From Sphaerimonospora cavernae (GTDB lineage Bacteria; Actinomycetota; Actinomycetes; Streptosporangiales; Streptosporangiaceae): a DNA stretch of 64,000 nt. The stretch's first letter is position 1. Each line of letters opens with the position of its first letter. Position numbers and translations under genes: made by a program. The stretch covers positions 620,001 through 684,000 of the forward strand of contig NZ_JBHMQT010000003.1 of NCBI RefSeq assembly GCF_042435035.1, in the 5' to 3' direction. The notes beneath the pieces are model-generated. The model did no database searches. It saw only the letters and a program-made list of their open reading frames with translations, and was not told where the DNA came from. Shown in pieces: positions 56,006 to 63,506 of this stretch.

Positions 56006-56685
56006 AGGCGGCGCCAGTCGCGCACGCGCGCGGCGTCGACGGGACCGCTCCACCGATCCGGAGGTGAACCGGGGTCCCGTACGGCACTGCCGACGTGGAA
56101 GGCCTGGACGCCGTAGTCGAGCAGCACGGGCACGTGCTCCTTCCTGAGGCCTCCCCCGGCCAGCACCAGCGGCCCGTCCCCGGCCTCGGCACGGCCGCGC
56201 AACACGCCCAGGCCGGTGCCGACGCCCTGTGCCGAGCCCGCCGTGAGCACGGTGGCGAGGTTCGGCAGCAGCCGTACGGCACGCCAGGCCGCCCGCACGT
56301 CGGCGGCGTGGTCCACCGCCCGGTGGAAGGTCCACGGAAGCGGGGCCACCGCGTGGATCAGCGCCTCGGTCGCCGCCAGGTCCACCGAACCGTCCGCCGT
56401 CAGGAACCCGAAGACGAAACCGCCCGCGCCCGCCTGCGCCAGTTCCCTGACGTTCCGGCGCAGCCGGTCCAGTTCCTCCGGGGTCACGGCGAAGCCGGCG
56501 TTCGACCGCAGCATGACCATCTGCGGCAGCCTGCACTCCTTCGCGATGGCCGCGACGGTCTCCGCCGAGGGGGTGAGCCCGCCGGAGCTCATATCCGACA
56601 CGATCTCCAGGCGGTCCGCGCCACCCGCCTCGGCGGCGACGGCGTCGCGCACGTCCAGCGCGATCACTTCAAGGAGCTTGGTCAT
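55990..56685 (-). CDS. cutC: CutC family protein
   Basis: A 231-residue TIM-barrel protein of the CutC family. Start LLEVIALDVRDAVAAEAGGADRLEIVSDMSSGGLTPS; TFHRAVDHAADVRAAWRAV; ILTAGSAQGV-like VLTAGSAQGVGTGL; LAGGGLRKEHVPVLLDYGVQAFHVGSAVR. The old copper-homeostasis role is doubtful in many species. ATG 56685 is used. The C-terminus (RRLVDQE) was touched by a 16-bp duplication without changing length. Confidence 0.92.
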   Translation of the reverse strand: MTKLLEVIALDVRDAVAAEAGGADRLEIVSDMSSGGLTPSAETVAAIAKECRLPQMVMLRSNAGFAVTPEELDRLRRNVRELAQAGAGGFVFGFLTADGSVDLAATEALIHAVAPLPWTFHRAVDHAADVRAAWRAVRLLPNLATVLTAGSAQGVGTGLGVLRGRAEAGDGPLVLAGGGLRKEHVPVLLDYGVQAFHVGSAVRDPGSPPDRWSGPVDAARVRDWRRLVDQE

Positions 56686-56758
56686 AGTTCGAACAGTATC
56701 GAGTCCATTTGCGGCGCCATATGGCATCCGCTGACATCCGTTCCCGTTCGAGGCTCAA

Positions 56759-57406
56759 CTAGCTTCTTGTGGCGATTGTTGTCGTCAATGAGCCGCGATG
56801 CGCCGGGCCGTGCTCAGCGGCCCGGCGCAGGAGCGGACCCACGCCCGCGCGCGGGGCGGGCACGCCCGAAGCCCGGCGCTCGAACAACGCTCCCGATGCC
56901 CGATGCGGCAGGTCGACCGTGCGCACGTGCCGGAATCCGGCGTCACGGTAGTACGCCTGCAACCGCGCGTTGTCCTTGGCGCAGTCGAGCCGCAGCAACC
57001 GGCGGCCGAGGGTGCCGGCGCGCAGTGCGCCCCAATCGAGCAGGGCCTCGCCCAGCCCCTCGCCCGCGTGAGCCCGGCTCACTGCGAGCTTGTGGACGTA
57101 CAGCGCGTCAGCGGGATGGTCGACGGACAGCCAGAACTCGGGATCGGCGTGGCCGTCCAGCGCCATCGTGGCCGCCAGGGCGCCGGTGACGGCGTCGTCG
57201 TCCAGGACGTACATCGCCCCGGCTCCGATGAGCGGTTCGATCCGTCCGGCGGGGAAGCCCTCCGCCGGCCACTGCCGTACGCCGAGCGAGTTCAGCCAGC
57301 GGGCCGTCTCGGCCAGCAGCCCGAGCACGGCCCGCAGGTCATCCGGCGTGGCACGGCGGGGAGTGAGCGTGAGCCTGGCAGGCAGACTCAGAGTGTTCGC
57401 GCGCAT
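56759..57406 (-). CDS. GNAT-family N-acetyltransferase
   Basis: A 215-residue acetyltransferase. Motif A is LYVHKLAVSRAHAGEGLGEALLDWG near residue 105, and the C-terminal GNAT half reads LRLDCAKDNARLQAYYRDAGFRHV. An atypical ~40-residue tail rich in Ala/Gly/Pro/Arg (GVPAPRAGVGPLLRRAAEH) follows the fold. AAAGGA precedes ATG 57406. The substrate is unknown. Confidence 0.88.
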   Translation of the reverse strand: MRANTLSLPARLTLTPRRATPDDLRAVLGLLAETARWLNSLGVRQWPAEGFPAGRIEPLIGAGAMYVLDDDAVTGALAATMALDGHADPEFWLSVDHPADALYVHKLAVSRAHAGEGLGEALLDWGALRAGTLGRRLLRLDCAKDNARLQAYYRDAGFRHVRTVDLPHRASGALFERRASGVPAPRAGVGPLLRRAAEHGPAHRGSLTTTIATRS

Positions 57407-57599
57407 GGCGAAGTCCTTTCGATGCTGTGGGATGCGTTGCGATCACAGAGGGTGACGAGGGTGCGGCGCGGCGACCCGCTCATGGCGGCGGAACAGCGGG
57501 GAGGGCCCCTCGGGCGAGAGAGACGTGACGGGGCCGGCGCGCCGTACGCGAGCCGCGCCGTCGAAGCCATCGACGGCGGGAAGTTGCGGGCTCGGTCGT

Positions 57600-58370
57600 T
57601 TACGGCCGAGAAGCCGGCCGACGTTCCAGCTCGTATCGGATCAGGTGCTTGTCGGCCGGGAGCACCGACACCGCGACCCGTACCGGCGTGTCCTCCCCGT
57701 CGTAGCCCACCCGGACATGGACGACGACGGGCGTGCCGGGCTCCAGGCGCAGTCGCGGCGTCTCGTCCGAGGTCGGCATCCGCGCCGAGATGTCGTCGAC
57801 GACCCTCGTCTGCGGGTGGCCGAGCTCCTCCAGGACCCGGTTCGCTCCGCGGGTGATGTTCCCGGGCCTGGCGATCTCCGAATCCGTCACCAGGTCGAGG
57901 GGGAAATACGAGTCATTGGTGTTGTACGGCTGACCGTCCACGAACCGCAGGCGGCGCCGGACGACGGCGAGGCCCCCGTCGGCGAGGGCGAGCCGCGTGG
58001 CGACGTCCTCGGGCGGTTCGACGATGGACACCTCGATGTTCTGGTCGGGGTTGCGGCCCTCCGACGTGACCGCGTGCACGAACGAGTCGAGGCGGCGATC
58101 GACGTCCTGGTCGCGGGACGGGAACTCGTCCTGAGGGCGCATCAGCAGAGGACGACGCTCCCGTACGAACGTTCCACGGCGACGCATCCGCAGGATGAGG
58201 CCCTCGTTCTCCAGCTCGCCCAGGGCCAGTCTCACGGTGTTGCGGCTGACGCCGTGTGCCTCCATGAGGTCGGTCTCGGTCGGGATCTGGTCGCCTGGCG
58301 CGAGTTCGCCGGTGTAGATGGCCCGCCGCACCTCGGCGGCCACCTGCTGGTAGAGCGACGACCGTGCCAT
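57600..58370 (-). CDS. GntR-family regulator with UTRA domain
   Basis: A 256-residue HutC-subfamily repressor. Winged helix: YQQVAAEVRRAIYTGELAPGDQIPTETDLMEAHGVSRNTVRLALGELENEGLILRMRRRGTFV. UTRA domain from ~90: VVRRRLRFVDGQPYNTNDSYFPLDLV and VVHVRVGYDGEDTPVRVAVSVLPADKH. Two GTTGG(A/T)ACAAA sites lie upstream. The length and UTRA type resemble regulators of secondary metabolism or sugar use, but the target is unclear. Confidence 0.92.
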   Translation of the reverse strand: MARSSLYQQVAAEVRRAIYTGELAPGDQIPTETDLMEAHGVSRNTVRLALGELENEGLILRMRRRGTFVRERRPLLMRPQDEFPSRDQDVDRRLDSFVHAVTSEGRNPDQNIEVSIVEPPEDVATRLALADGGLAVVRRRLRFVDGQPYNTNDSYFPLDLVTDSEIARPGNITRGANRVLEELGHPQTRVVDDISARMPTSDETPRLRLEPGTPVVVHVRVGYDGEDTPVRVAVSVLPADKHLIRYELERRPASRP

Positions 58371-58388
58371 CTTTCCTCAATCCCACCT

Positions 58389-58482
58389 TTTGTTCCAACA
58401 AATCTAGACGATCTCCCTGAAAGGGGGAACAACCCCTTGACCAGAGCGCGCGGGACCGCGATTATCCAAACGTTGGTACAAA
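58389..58482. promoter_or_regulatory. Two GTTGG(A/T)ACAAA candidate GntR operators
   Basis: TTTGTTCCAAC (58389-58399, minus-strand GTTGGAACAAA, inside the palindrome TTTGTT-CC-AACAAA to 58402) and GTTGGTACAAA (58472-58482, plus strand). They lie 19 and 102 bp upstream of the GntR start. Confidence 0.6.
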
Positions 58483-58496
58483 TCCATCCATTGGGT

Positions 58497-58520
58497 ATGT
58501 CCATCGATCCCCCCTGCTGA
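58497..58520 (+). other. Seven-codon mini-ORF between operator and hairpins
   Basis: ATG TCC ATC GAT CCC CCC TGC TGA encodes MSIDPPC. It starts 14 bp after the second GntR site and ends 2 bp before a 14-bp hairpin. Position suggests a leader peptide or chance; there is no strong ribosome site. Confidence 0.2.
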
Positions 58521-58522
58521 CC

Positions 58523-58560
58523 GGGGCTTCGACCTCAACCCTCGCCGAGGTCGAAGCCCC
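58523..58560 (+). terminator. Perfect 14-bp hairpin, first of a pair
   Basis: GGGGCTTCGACCTC (58523-58536) pairs with GAGGTCGAAGCCCC (58547-58560) around a 10-nt loop. Confidence 0.8.
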
Positions 58561-58574
58561 CAGCCGGGGCGGGT

Positions 58575-58609
58575 GCGTCCTGGCGGGTCCCCCACACCCG
58601 CCAGGACGC
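58575..58609 (+). terminator. Perfect 14-bp hairpin, second of a pair
   Basis: GCGTCCTGGCGGGT (58575-58588) pairs with ACCCGCCAGGACGC (58596-58609), 7-nt loop, followed by CTTTCATT on the plus strand, the most terminator-like side. Confidence 0.8.
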
Positions 58610-58676
58610 CTTTCATTCACGTCCGCCCCAGCCCACGCCTCCGTACGGGAACCGACTGATCGGTATGCTTCCGGGT

Positions 58677-59432
58677 ATGACCCTGTTCTCTGTGGTCGGC
58701 AAGACCGTGGTCGTCACGGGCGGCTCGCGCGGCATCGGCAAGATGATCGCCAGGGGGTTCCGGGACGCGGGCGCGACCGTCTACATCTCCTCTCGGAAGA
58801 AGGACGAACTGGAGGCCACCGCCGCCGAACTGGGCTGCCACGCCGTCCAGGCGGACCTGTCGACGACGGAGGGGATCGAGACCCTGGTCGAGGCCGTGTC
58901 GGCCCGGGAGAGCCGGCTCGACGTGCTCGTCAACAACGCGGGAGCGAGTTGGGGCGCGCCGCTCGATGAATATCCCGAGCACGCCTTCGACAAGGTCTGG
59001 AACATCAACGTCAAGGGCGTGTTCTTCCTGACGCGGCGGTTTCTGCCCCTGCTGCGCGCCGCCGCTTCGGCCGACGACCCCGCCCGCGTCATCAACGTGG
59101 GCTCCGTGGACGGCATCCGCGTCTCCGCGATGGAGCACTACGCCTACTCGGCTTCAAAGGCGGGGGTGCACATGCTGACCCGGCATCTGGCCCACCGGCT
59201 CGCCCGCGAATCGATCACGGTGAACGCCATCGCGCCCGGGCCGTTCGAGTCGAAGATGATGGCATTCGTGCTGGACGATCCCGCGATGCGCGGCGCCGTC
59301 GAGAGCCAGATCCCGCTGGGCCGCATCGGCCGGCCCGATGACATGGCCGGAGCGGCCGTCTTCCTCGCCTCCCGTGCGGGCGCATACCTCACCGGCACTG
59401 TCATCCCCGTCGACGGCGGCCTCACCGCCTGA
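58677..59432 (+). CDS. SDR-family oxidoreductase
   Basis: A 251-residue short-chain dehydrogenase. NAD(P) motif VVVTGGSRGIGKMI, NNAG in DVLVNNAGASWG, catalytic Ser in INVGSVDG and YAYSASKAG (Tyr-x3-Lys), and C-terminal VIPVDGGLTA. It looks like a 3-oxoacyl-ACP reductase relative; the substrate is unknown. TATGCT ends 7 bp before ATG 58677, fitting a leaderless mRNA. Its 3' end overlaps the convergent ATP-grasp gene by 11 bp. Confidence 0.92.
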   Translation: MTLFSVVGKTVVVTGGSRGIGKMIARGFRDAGATVYISSRKKDELEATAAELGCHAVQADLSTTEGIETLVEAVSARESRLDVLVNNAGASWGAPLDEYPEHAFDKVWNINVKGVFFLTRRFLPLLRAAASADDPARVINVGSVDGIRVSAMEHYAYSASKAGVHMLTRHLAHRLARESITVNAIAPGPFESKMMAFVLDDPAMRGAVESQIPLGRIGRPDDMAGAAVFLASRAGAYLTGTVIPVDGGLTA

Positions 59433-60300
59433 GTAGCTCGACCAGAGCCTGCGCGAACATGTCGGGGGCCGCGAGCTCGTACCGGAGGAAGAGGTACGGC
59501 TCGACGACTTCGAGCTCCATGAGCACCGGCTCGCCGTCCGGCATCCGGACCAGGTCGACCCGGGCGTAGAGAAGGTCCGCCGGCACCTCTCCTGGGAAGC
59601 GGCGCGCGCACTGATCCAGAACGCGCTCGGCGAGGGCGAACTGGTCGTCGTCCGGATCTCGCAGCGTCGCCCGGTCCTCGGTCGTGAGCTCGGCGTCCGA
59701 CAGCATCGGGTGGCGTCGGACGGCGTGGCTGAACTGCCCGCCGAAGTACAGCAGCGAGAGCTCGCCCTCGTGCTCCACGGTTCGGAGGTATGGCTGGATC
59801 ATGACCGTCCGGCCCTCGTCGAGGAGCCCGGCCGCGTGCTTCTCGGCCGCCACCCGGTCGACGGTCCGCAGCGCGCCGCGCGCCCCGGCCGAGACCGCCG
59901 GCTTGACCACGTACTCGTCCCAGTCCGGGAACCCGCCCTCGGACGAACCCTTCTCGGAGAACCGGGCACCGGGTGAGCCCCAGCACGTGGGCACGATCGG
60001 CACCCCGAGGTCTCTGAGGTAGGTCTTGTCGGTGTTCCACTCGATCACCGAAGCGGGATTGAACAGCCTCGTCGCCGTCCCGGCCCGGCCAGCCCAGGCG
60101 ACGAAATCGTCCCTGCTGTCGATGTAGTCCCAGGTCGATCGGATGACGGCCGCGTCGAACGACGACCAGTCGACGCGCGGGTCGTCCCACGCCGCCGGTG
60201 AGCCCTCGATGCCGGCGCCGTACCAGGCCGCCAGGACGATCTCTCGCTCGTCGTCATGGCCGGCCACCGGATGATCTGTGGTGACGTACGCGACCTTCAT
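59422..60300 (-). CDS. ATP-grasp domain protein
   Basis: A 292-residue ATP-grasp protein of the RimK/DcsG-like type, ligases joining a carboxylate to an amine via acyl phosphate. Visible: VIRSTWDYIDSRDDF, NPASVIEWNTDKTYLRDLGVPIVPT, DEYVVKPAVSAGARGALR (ATP-binding Lys), MIQPYLRTVEHEGELSLLYFGGQFSHAV and the metal-binding YARVDLVRMPDGEPVLMELEVVEPYLF. Such genes occur in small peptide or cycloserine-like pathways; no partner is evident here. Confidence 0.9.
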   Translation of the reverse strand: MKVAYVTTDHPVAGHDDEREIVLAAWYGAGIEGSPAAWDDPRVDWSSFDAAVIRSTWDYIDSRDDFVAWAGRAGTATRLFNPASVIEWNTDKTYLRDLGVPIVPTCWGSPGARFSEKGSSEGGFPDWDEYVVKPAVSAGARGALRTVDRVAAEKHAAGLLDEGRTVMIQPYLRTVEHEGELSLLYFGGQFSHAVRRHPMLSDAELTTEDRATLRDPDDDQFALAERVLDQCARRFPGEVPADLLYARVDLVRMPDGEPVLMELEVVEPYLFLRYELAAPDMFAQALVELLRR

Positions 60301-60350
60301 CGTGCTCCCTCCGTTACCAGGTGCGAACCCATGCTACGGAGACGCACCGC

Positions 60351-61880
60351 TCACCCGGGAACCACTCCGGTCAGCGCCTCGGCGGCCGCCTGGCCACAGA
60401 CCCGGGCCGAGCCGTGGGTGGCGATGTGGGCCACGCCGAGGTCGGTGCGGCCGGGCAGGCCCATCTCGACGACGACGCCGTCCGGCCGGGCGGCGAGCAG
60501 CCGCTCCACCAGGCCGAGCTGCCAGAGATGACGATGGGCGTCCCGTACGACCAGCACGAGCGGCCGGTCGGCGGCCTGATCGAGCACCGCATCCGACATG
60601 TCGCCGCCCGGCCCGGCGACGTCGGGCTCGGTCAGGCGGGTGACCGTGGTGCCCGGCAGCAGCTTGCTCAGCGGCTCACCGGCCCCCCACGGCATGCCCT
60701 TGTCGATCGCCAGATTGGTCTCCGGCGCCAGCTCCACCACGTGCGGGGCCGCCGTCAGCGGGAGCACGGCCTCGGCTCCCGGCCGGCGAGTGATCCGTAC
60801 GGCACGGCGCGCGGCCGCCAGGCCGATCTCCACCGTGGTGTCCCCCTCCCCGGAAACCGTCGGGGCGTCCCAGGCGGTGCGGTCCGCGAGCCAGGCGGCG
60901 AGTGCCCGCACCCGGGCCGCCGCCTCGGCGAGCCGATCCTCCGGCAACGCGCCCCCGGCGACCGCGTCGACGATCGCCTCGCGGATGCGGTCCAGGGTGG
61001 CCTCGTCGGCGTTCTCCCCGCCCACGCAGACCGCGTCCGCCCCGGCCGCGACGGCGAGCGCACTCGCGCCGCCGATGCCGTACGCCCCCGACACCGCGGC
61101 CATTTCGATGCCGTCGGTGACGATGAGGCCGTCGAAGCCTAGCTCGGTGCGCAGCAGGCCGGTGAGGATGCGCGGGCTGAGCGTGGCCGGCCGCTCGGCG
61201 TCGTAGGCGGTGACGAGCAGGTGGCCGGTCATGACGCAGCGCACGCCCTCACGGATCGCGGCCCGGAACGGCCACAGCTCGACTTCGGCGAGCTCCTCCC
61301 GGGAGACCCCGACCCTCGGCACCCCGTGGTGGGAGTCGACCGACGTGTCGCCGTGACCGGGGAAGTGCTTGGCGCAGGCGGCCACTCCGGTGGACTGCAG
61401 ACCGCGGATCCATGCCGCCGTATGTCTCGCCACCAGCATCGGGTCCGCGCCGAACGAGCGCAGGCCGATCACCGGGTTGTCGGGGTTGGAGTTGACGTCG
61501 GCGGCCGGGGCGAAGTCCAGGTTGATCCCGGCGTCGTGCAGGTCCCGCCCGATGTCGCGGGCCACCCGCTCGGTCAGTTCCTCGTCGTCGACCACGCCGA
61601 GCGCGTAGTTTCCCGGCCGCGAACTCCCCGTGCGCGCTTCCAGGCGGGTCACCTCCCCGGCCTCCTCGTCGATGCCGATGAGAATGTCGGGGCTCTCCGC
61701 GCGCAGGGCCGCGGTGAGCCCGCCGAGCTGGGCCGGGGTGGCGATGTTCCGGGAGAAGAGCACGACCCCCGCGAGTCCGTCGCCGAGCCGGCGCCGCACC
61801 CAGTCGGGAGCCGTGGTGCCCTCGAAACCGGGCAGGATGACCGTGTCCGCCAGACGGAGCAGATCCGGGCTTCGCTTCAT
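60351..61880 (-). CDS. nagZ: GH3 beta-N-acetylhexosaminidase (second copy)
   Basis: A 509-residue GH3 enzyme, paralogue of 3157-4611. Signature CAKHFPGHGDTSVDSHHGVP near residue 175 with the catalytic Asp/His pair, and LIVTDGIEMAAVSGAYG with the nucleophile Asp. A C-terminal extension of ~150 residues matches the paralogue. No signal peptide. It may recycle cell-wall GlcNAc or cleave imported chitobiose. A palindrome with a possible -10 lies upstream. Confidence 0.92.
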   Translation of the reverse strand: MKRSPDLLRLADTVILPGFEGTTAPDWVRRRLGDGLAGVVLFSRNIATPAQLGGLTAALRAESPDILIGIDEEAGEVTRLEARTGSSRPGNYALGVVDDEELTERVARDIGRDLHDAGINLDFAPAADVNSNPDNPVIGLRSFGADPMLVARHTAAWIRGLQSTGVAACAKHFPGHGDTSVDSHHGVPRVGVSREELAEVELWPFRAAIREGVRCVMTGHLLVTAYDAERPATLSPRILTGLLRTELGFDGLIVTDGIEMAAVSGAYGIGGASALAVAAGADAVCVGGENADEATLDRIREAIVDAVAGGALPEDRLAEAAARVRALAAWLADRTAWDAPTVSGEGDTTVEIGLAAARRAVRITRRPGAEAVLPLTAAPHVVELAPETNLAIDKGMPWGAGEPLSKLLPGTTVTRLTEPDVAGPGGDMSDAVLDQAADRPLVLVVRDAHRHLWQLGLVERLLAARPDGVVVEMGLPGRTDLGVAHIATHGSARVCGQAAAEALTGVVPG

Positions 61881-61920
61881 GCTGCGCCCATGAGGGAGTG
61901 TTGAGGCATGCCCGCAATCT

Positions 61921-61939
61921 AATAGGAAAGTTTCCTATT
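61921..61939. promoter_or_regulatory. Perfect palindrome upstream of nagZ
   Basis: AATAGGAAA-G-TTTCCTATT, 9-bp arms, about 40 bp upstream of the nagZ start. On the minus strand TAGATT follows at once and can serve as -10. The core AGGAAANTTTCCT resembles the operator described for the ROK repressor CsnR of chitosanase genes, recalled without checking. Confidence 0.7.
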
Positions 61940-61964
61940 TGCTAGCCCGCCGAACGCCGGAATC

Positions 61965-63341
61965 TCACAGGTCGGCCCGGCGTAACCGGTTCTTCTCGAC
62001 CGTGAAAACGGCGGCCGTGGACACCGATGCGCCCGGCCGGTCCACGTGGCCGACCACTCGGTAGTCGGCGCGGAAGTCGTCCATGCTCGCCCTGCAGGAG
62101 ACGTACCCCCGGTGGCCGTCGAAGAACTCGATGTGCGGATTGGCGGCGAGGATCGCCTTCGCGTCGGTGTCGGGCGGCATGCTGGTGACCGACGTGCCGA
62201 CGAACTCGACGCCGAGCGGCGCCGACGCCGGATCGGACCAGTCGGCGCGCAAATCGCAGGCCCAGTTGTTGTGCACGTCGCCGCCCAGCACCACCAGCCC
62301 GTCCGGGGCGTTCGCGAGGACACGGGCCCGGGAGTCGGGAAAGCCGTCCCAGGCGTCGGCGCTCAGCGTCCCGTTCGGAAATCTCCGCTGGGCGAAGAAC
62401 ACGGCCTGCGCGAGCACCTTCCACCGGGCCGTCGCGCCCTTCAACCGGCTGATCAGCCACTCTTCCTGCTCACGGCCGAGCATGTCCCGGCCGCTGCGGT
62501 ACTGCCTGGTGTCGGCGAGCATGAAGTCGATCACCCGCCCGTACGGCCGCCAGCGGTAGTTGCGCAGATCCGGCCCCGTCGGGCGCACCCGCAGCGGCAG
62601 ATGCTCGTAGTACGCCTGGAAGGCGGCGGCCCGGCGCTTGAGGAAGGCCGACGGGCTGCTGCCGTTTCCCGGCAGCCCCCCGGCCCAGTTGTCCCGCACC
62701 TCGTGATCGTCTGGCAGCGCGAGCCACGGCGCGGCGGCGTGCGCCGCCTGGAGGTCGGGGTCCATGTGATAGCGCGCGTAGCGCCTGCGGTAGGCGGCCA
62801 GCGTGGTGCACTCGGCCGCCGACTCCAGCGGACGTACGTAGCGGCCGGGGCGGGGCTGCTTCGGCTTGCCGTACTCGTAAATGTAGTCGCCGAGGTGGAG
62901 CACCACGTCGGGCCGCTCGTCGGCGAGATGGCGCAGCGCCGTGAAATAGCCGTGCTCGTAGCGCTGACATGACGCGAAGCAGAAATGGACGGGGTCGGTG
63001 GAGTCCGGCGCCGGGGCCGTCTTGGTACGGCCGACGGGGCTGACGTGGTCGTCGACGGAGAACCGGTAGAAGTACTCCGTGCCCGGTCGCAGCCCGGCGA
63101 CCCTGACGTGGAGACTGTGCGCCCATTCCGGCTGGGCCGCCGCGGTTCCGGTCTGGACGACGCGGGCGAACGCACGATCCTCGGCGAGTTGCCATCGCAC
63201 GGTCACGGTCCGATCGGGCATGCCGCCCGGCCGCTTCGCGTCCAGCGGATCGGGAGCCAGCCGGGTCCACAGGACCACACCATCGGGTAACGGTTCCCCC
63301 GAAGCGACTCCGAGCGTAAATGGATAACCAGATTTGGCCAT
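61965..63341 (-). CDS. phoD: PhoD-family alkaline phosphatase, export signal apparently damaged
   Basis: A 458-residue phosphodiesterase/phosphatase of the PhoD type. It begins directly with GYPFTLGVASGEPLPDGVVLWTRLAPDPL, the start of the mature domain. Metal-centre segments include FCFASCQRYEHGYF, VVLHLGDYIYEYG, LPDDHEVRDNW and VVLGGDVHNNWACDL. PhoD proteins are normally Tat-exported; here ATG 63341 gives no signal peptide, and a signal-like sequence lies just upstream in another frame (63338-63421). If no frameshift occurs in vivo, the product would stay in the cytoplasm. Confidence 0.85.
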   Translation of the reverse strand: MAKSGYPFTLGVASGEPLPDGVVLWTRLAPDPLDAKRPGGMPDRTVTVRWQLAEDRAFARVVQTGTAAAQPEWAHSLHVRVAGLRPGTEYFYRFSVDDHVSPVGRTKTAPAPDSTDPVHFCFASCQRYEHGYFTALRHLADERPDVVLHLGDYIYEYGKPKQPRPGRYVRPLESAAECTTLAAYRRRYARYHMDPDLQAAHAAAPWLALPDDHEVRDNWAGGLPGNGSSPSAFLKRRAAAFQAYYEHLPLRVRPTGPDLRNYRWRPYGRVIDFMLADTRQYRSGRDMLGREQEEWLISRLKGATARWKVLAQAVFFAQRRFPNGTLSADAWDGFPDSRARVLANAPDGLVVLGGDVHNNWACDLRADWSDPASAPLGVEFVGTSVTSMPPDTDAKAILAANPHIEFFDGHRGYVSCRASMDDFRADYRVVGHVDRPGASVSTAAVFTVEKNRLRRADL

Positions 63342-63421
63342 GTTTCAGATCCTGCCGCAGGCAAACCGACGGCGGTCGTGGCTGCGGGGCCGTGAAACCG
63401 GAGGTTCGGGGAGGCGATCGC
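63338..63421 (-). pseudogene. Frame-shifted Tat-signal-like remnant before phoD
   Basis: The minus strand, one frame off phoD, reads SPNLRFHGPAATTAVGLPAAG, with a hydrophobic stretch and Ala-x-Gly end like a Tat signal h- and c-region, ending where the phoD mature sequence begins. The RR pair is not intact. It looks like the original signal peptide after a frameshift and point changes. Confidence 0.45.
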
Positions 63422-63468
63422 GCGGGAATGCGGATCGTAGCTGGTCAGGACGGGAGAATGCCGGAATT

Positions 63469-63499
63469 TTGAGCGAGCCCTTGCTTGAGAGCCCATAAT
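63469..63499 (+). promoter_or_regulatory. Candidate promoter of the TetR gene
   Basis: TTGAGC (63469-63474) and CATAAT (63494-63499), 19-bp spacer. Transcription would begin near 63506, at the GTG start, giving a leaderless mRNA. Confidence 0.4.
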
Positions 63500-63506
63500 G
63501 GAGCCC

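Noticed and set aside
57600..58370. GntR/UTRA gene as the DasR regulator of aminosugar uptake
   Set aside because: It does not match the DasR N-terminal or UTRA signatures I recall, and its operators differ from the dre site.
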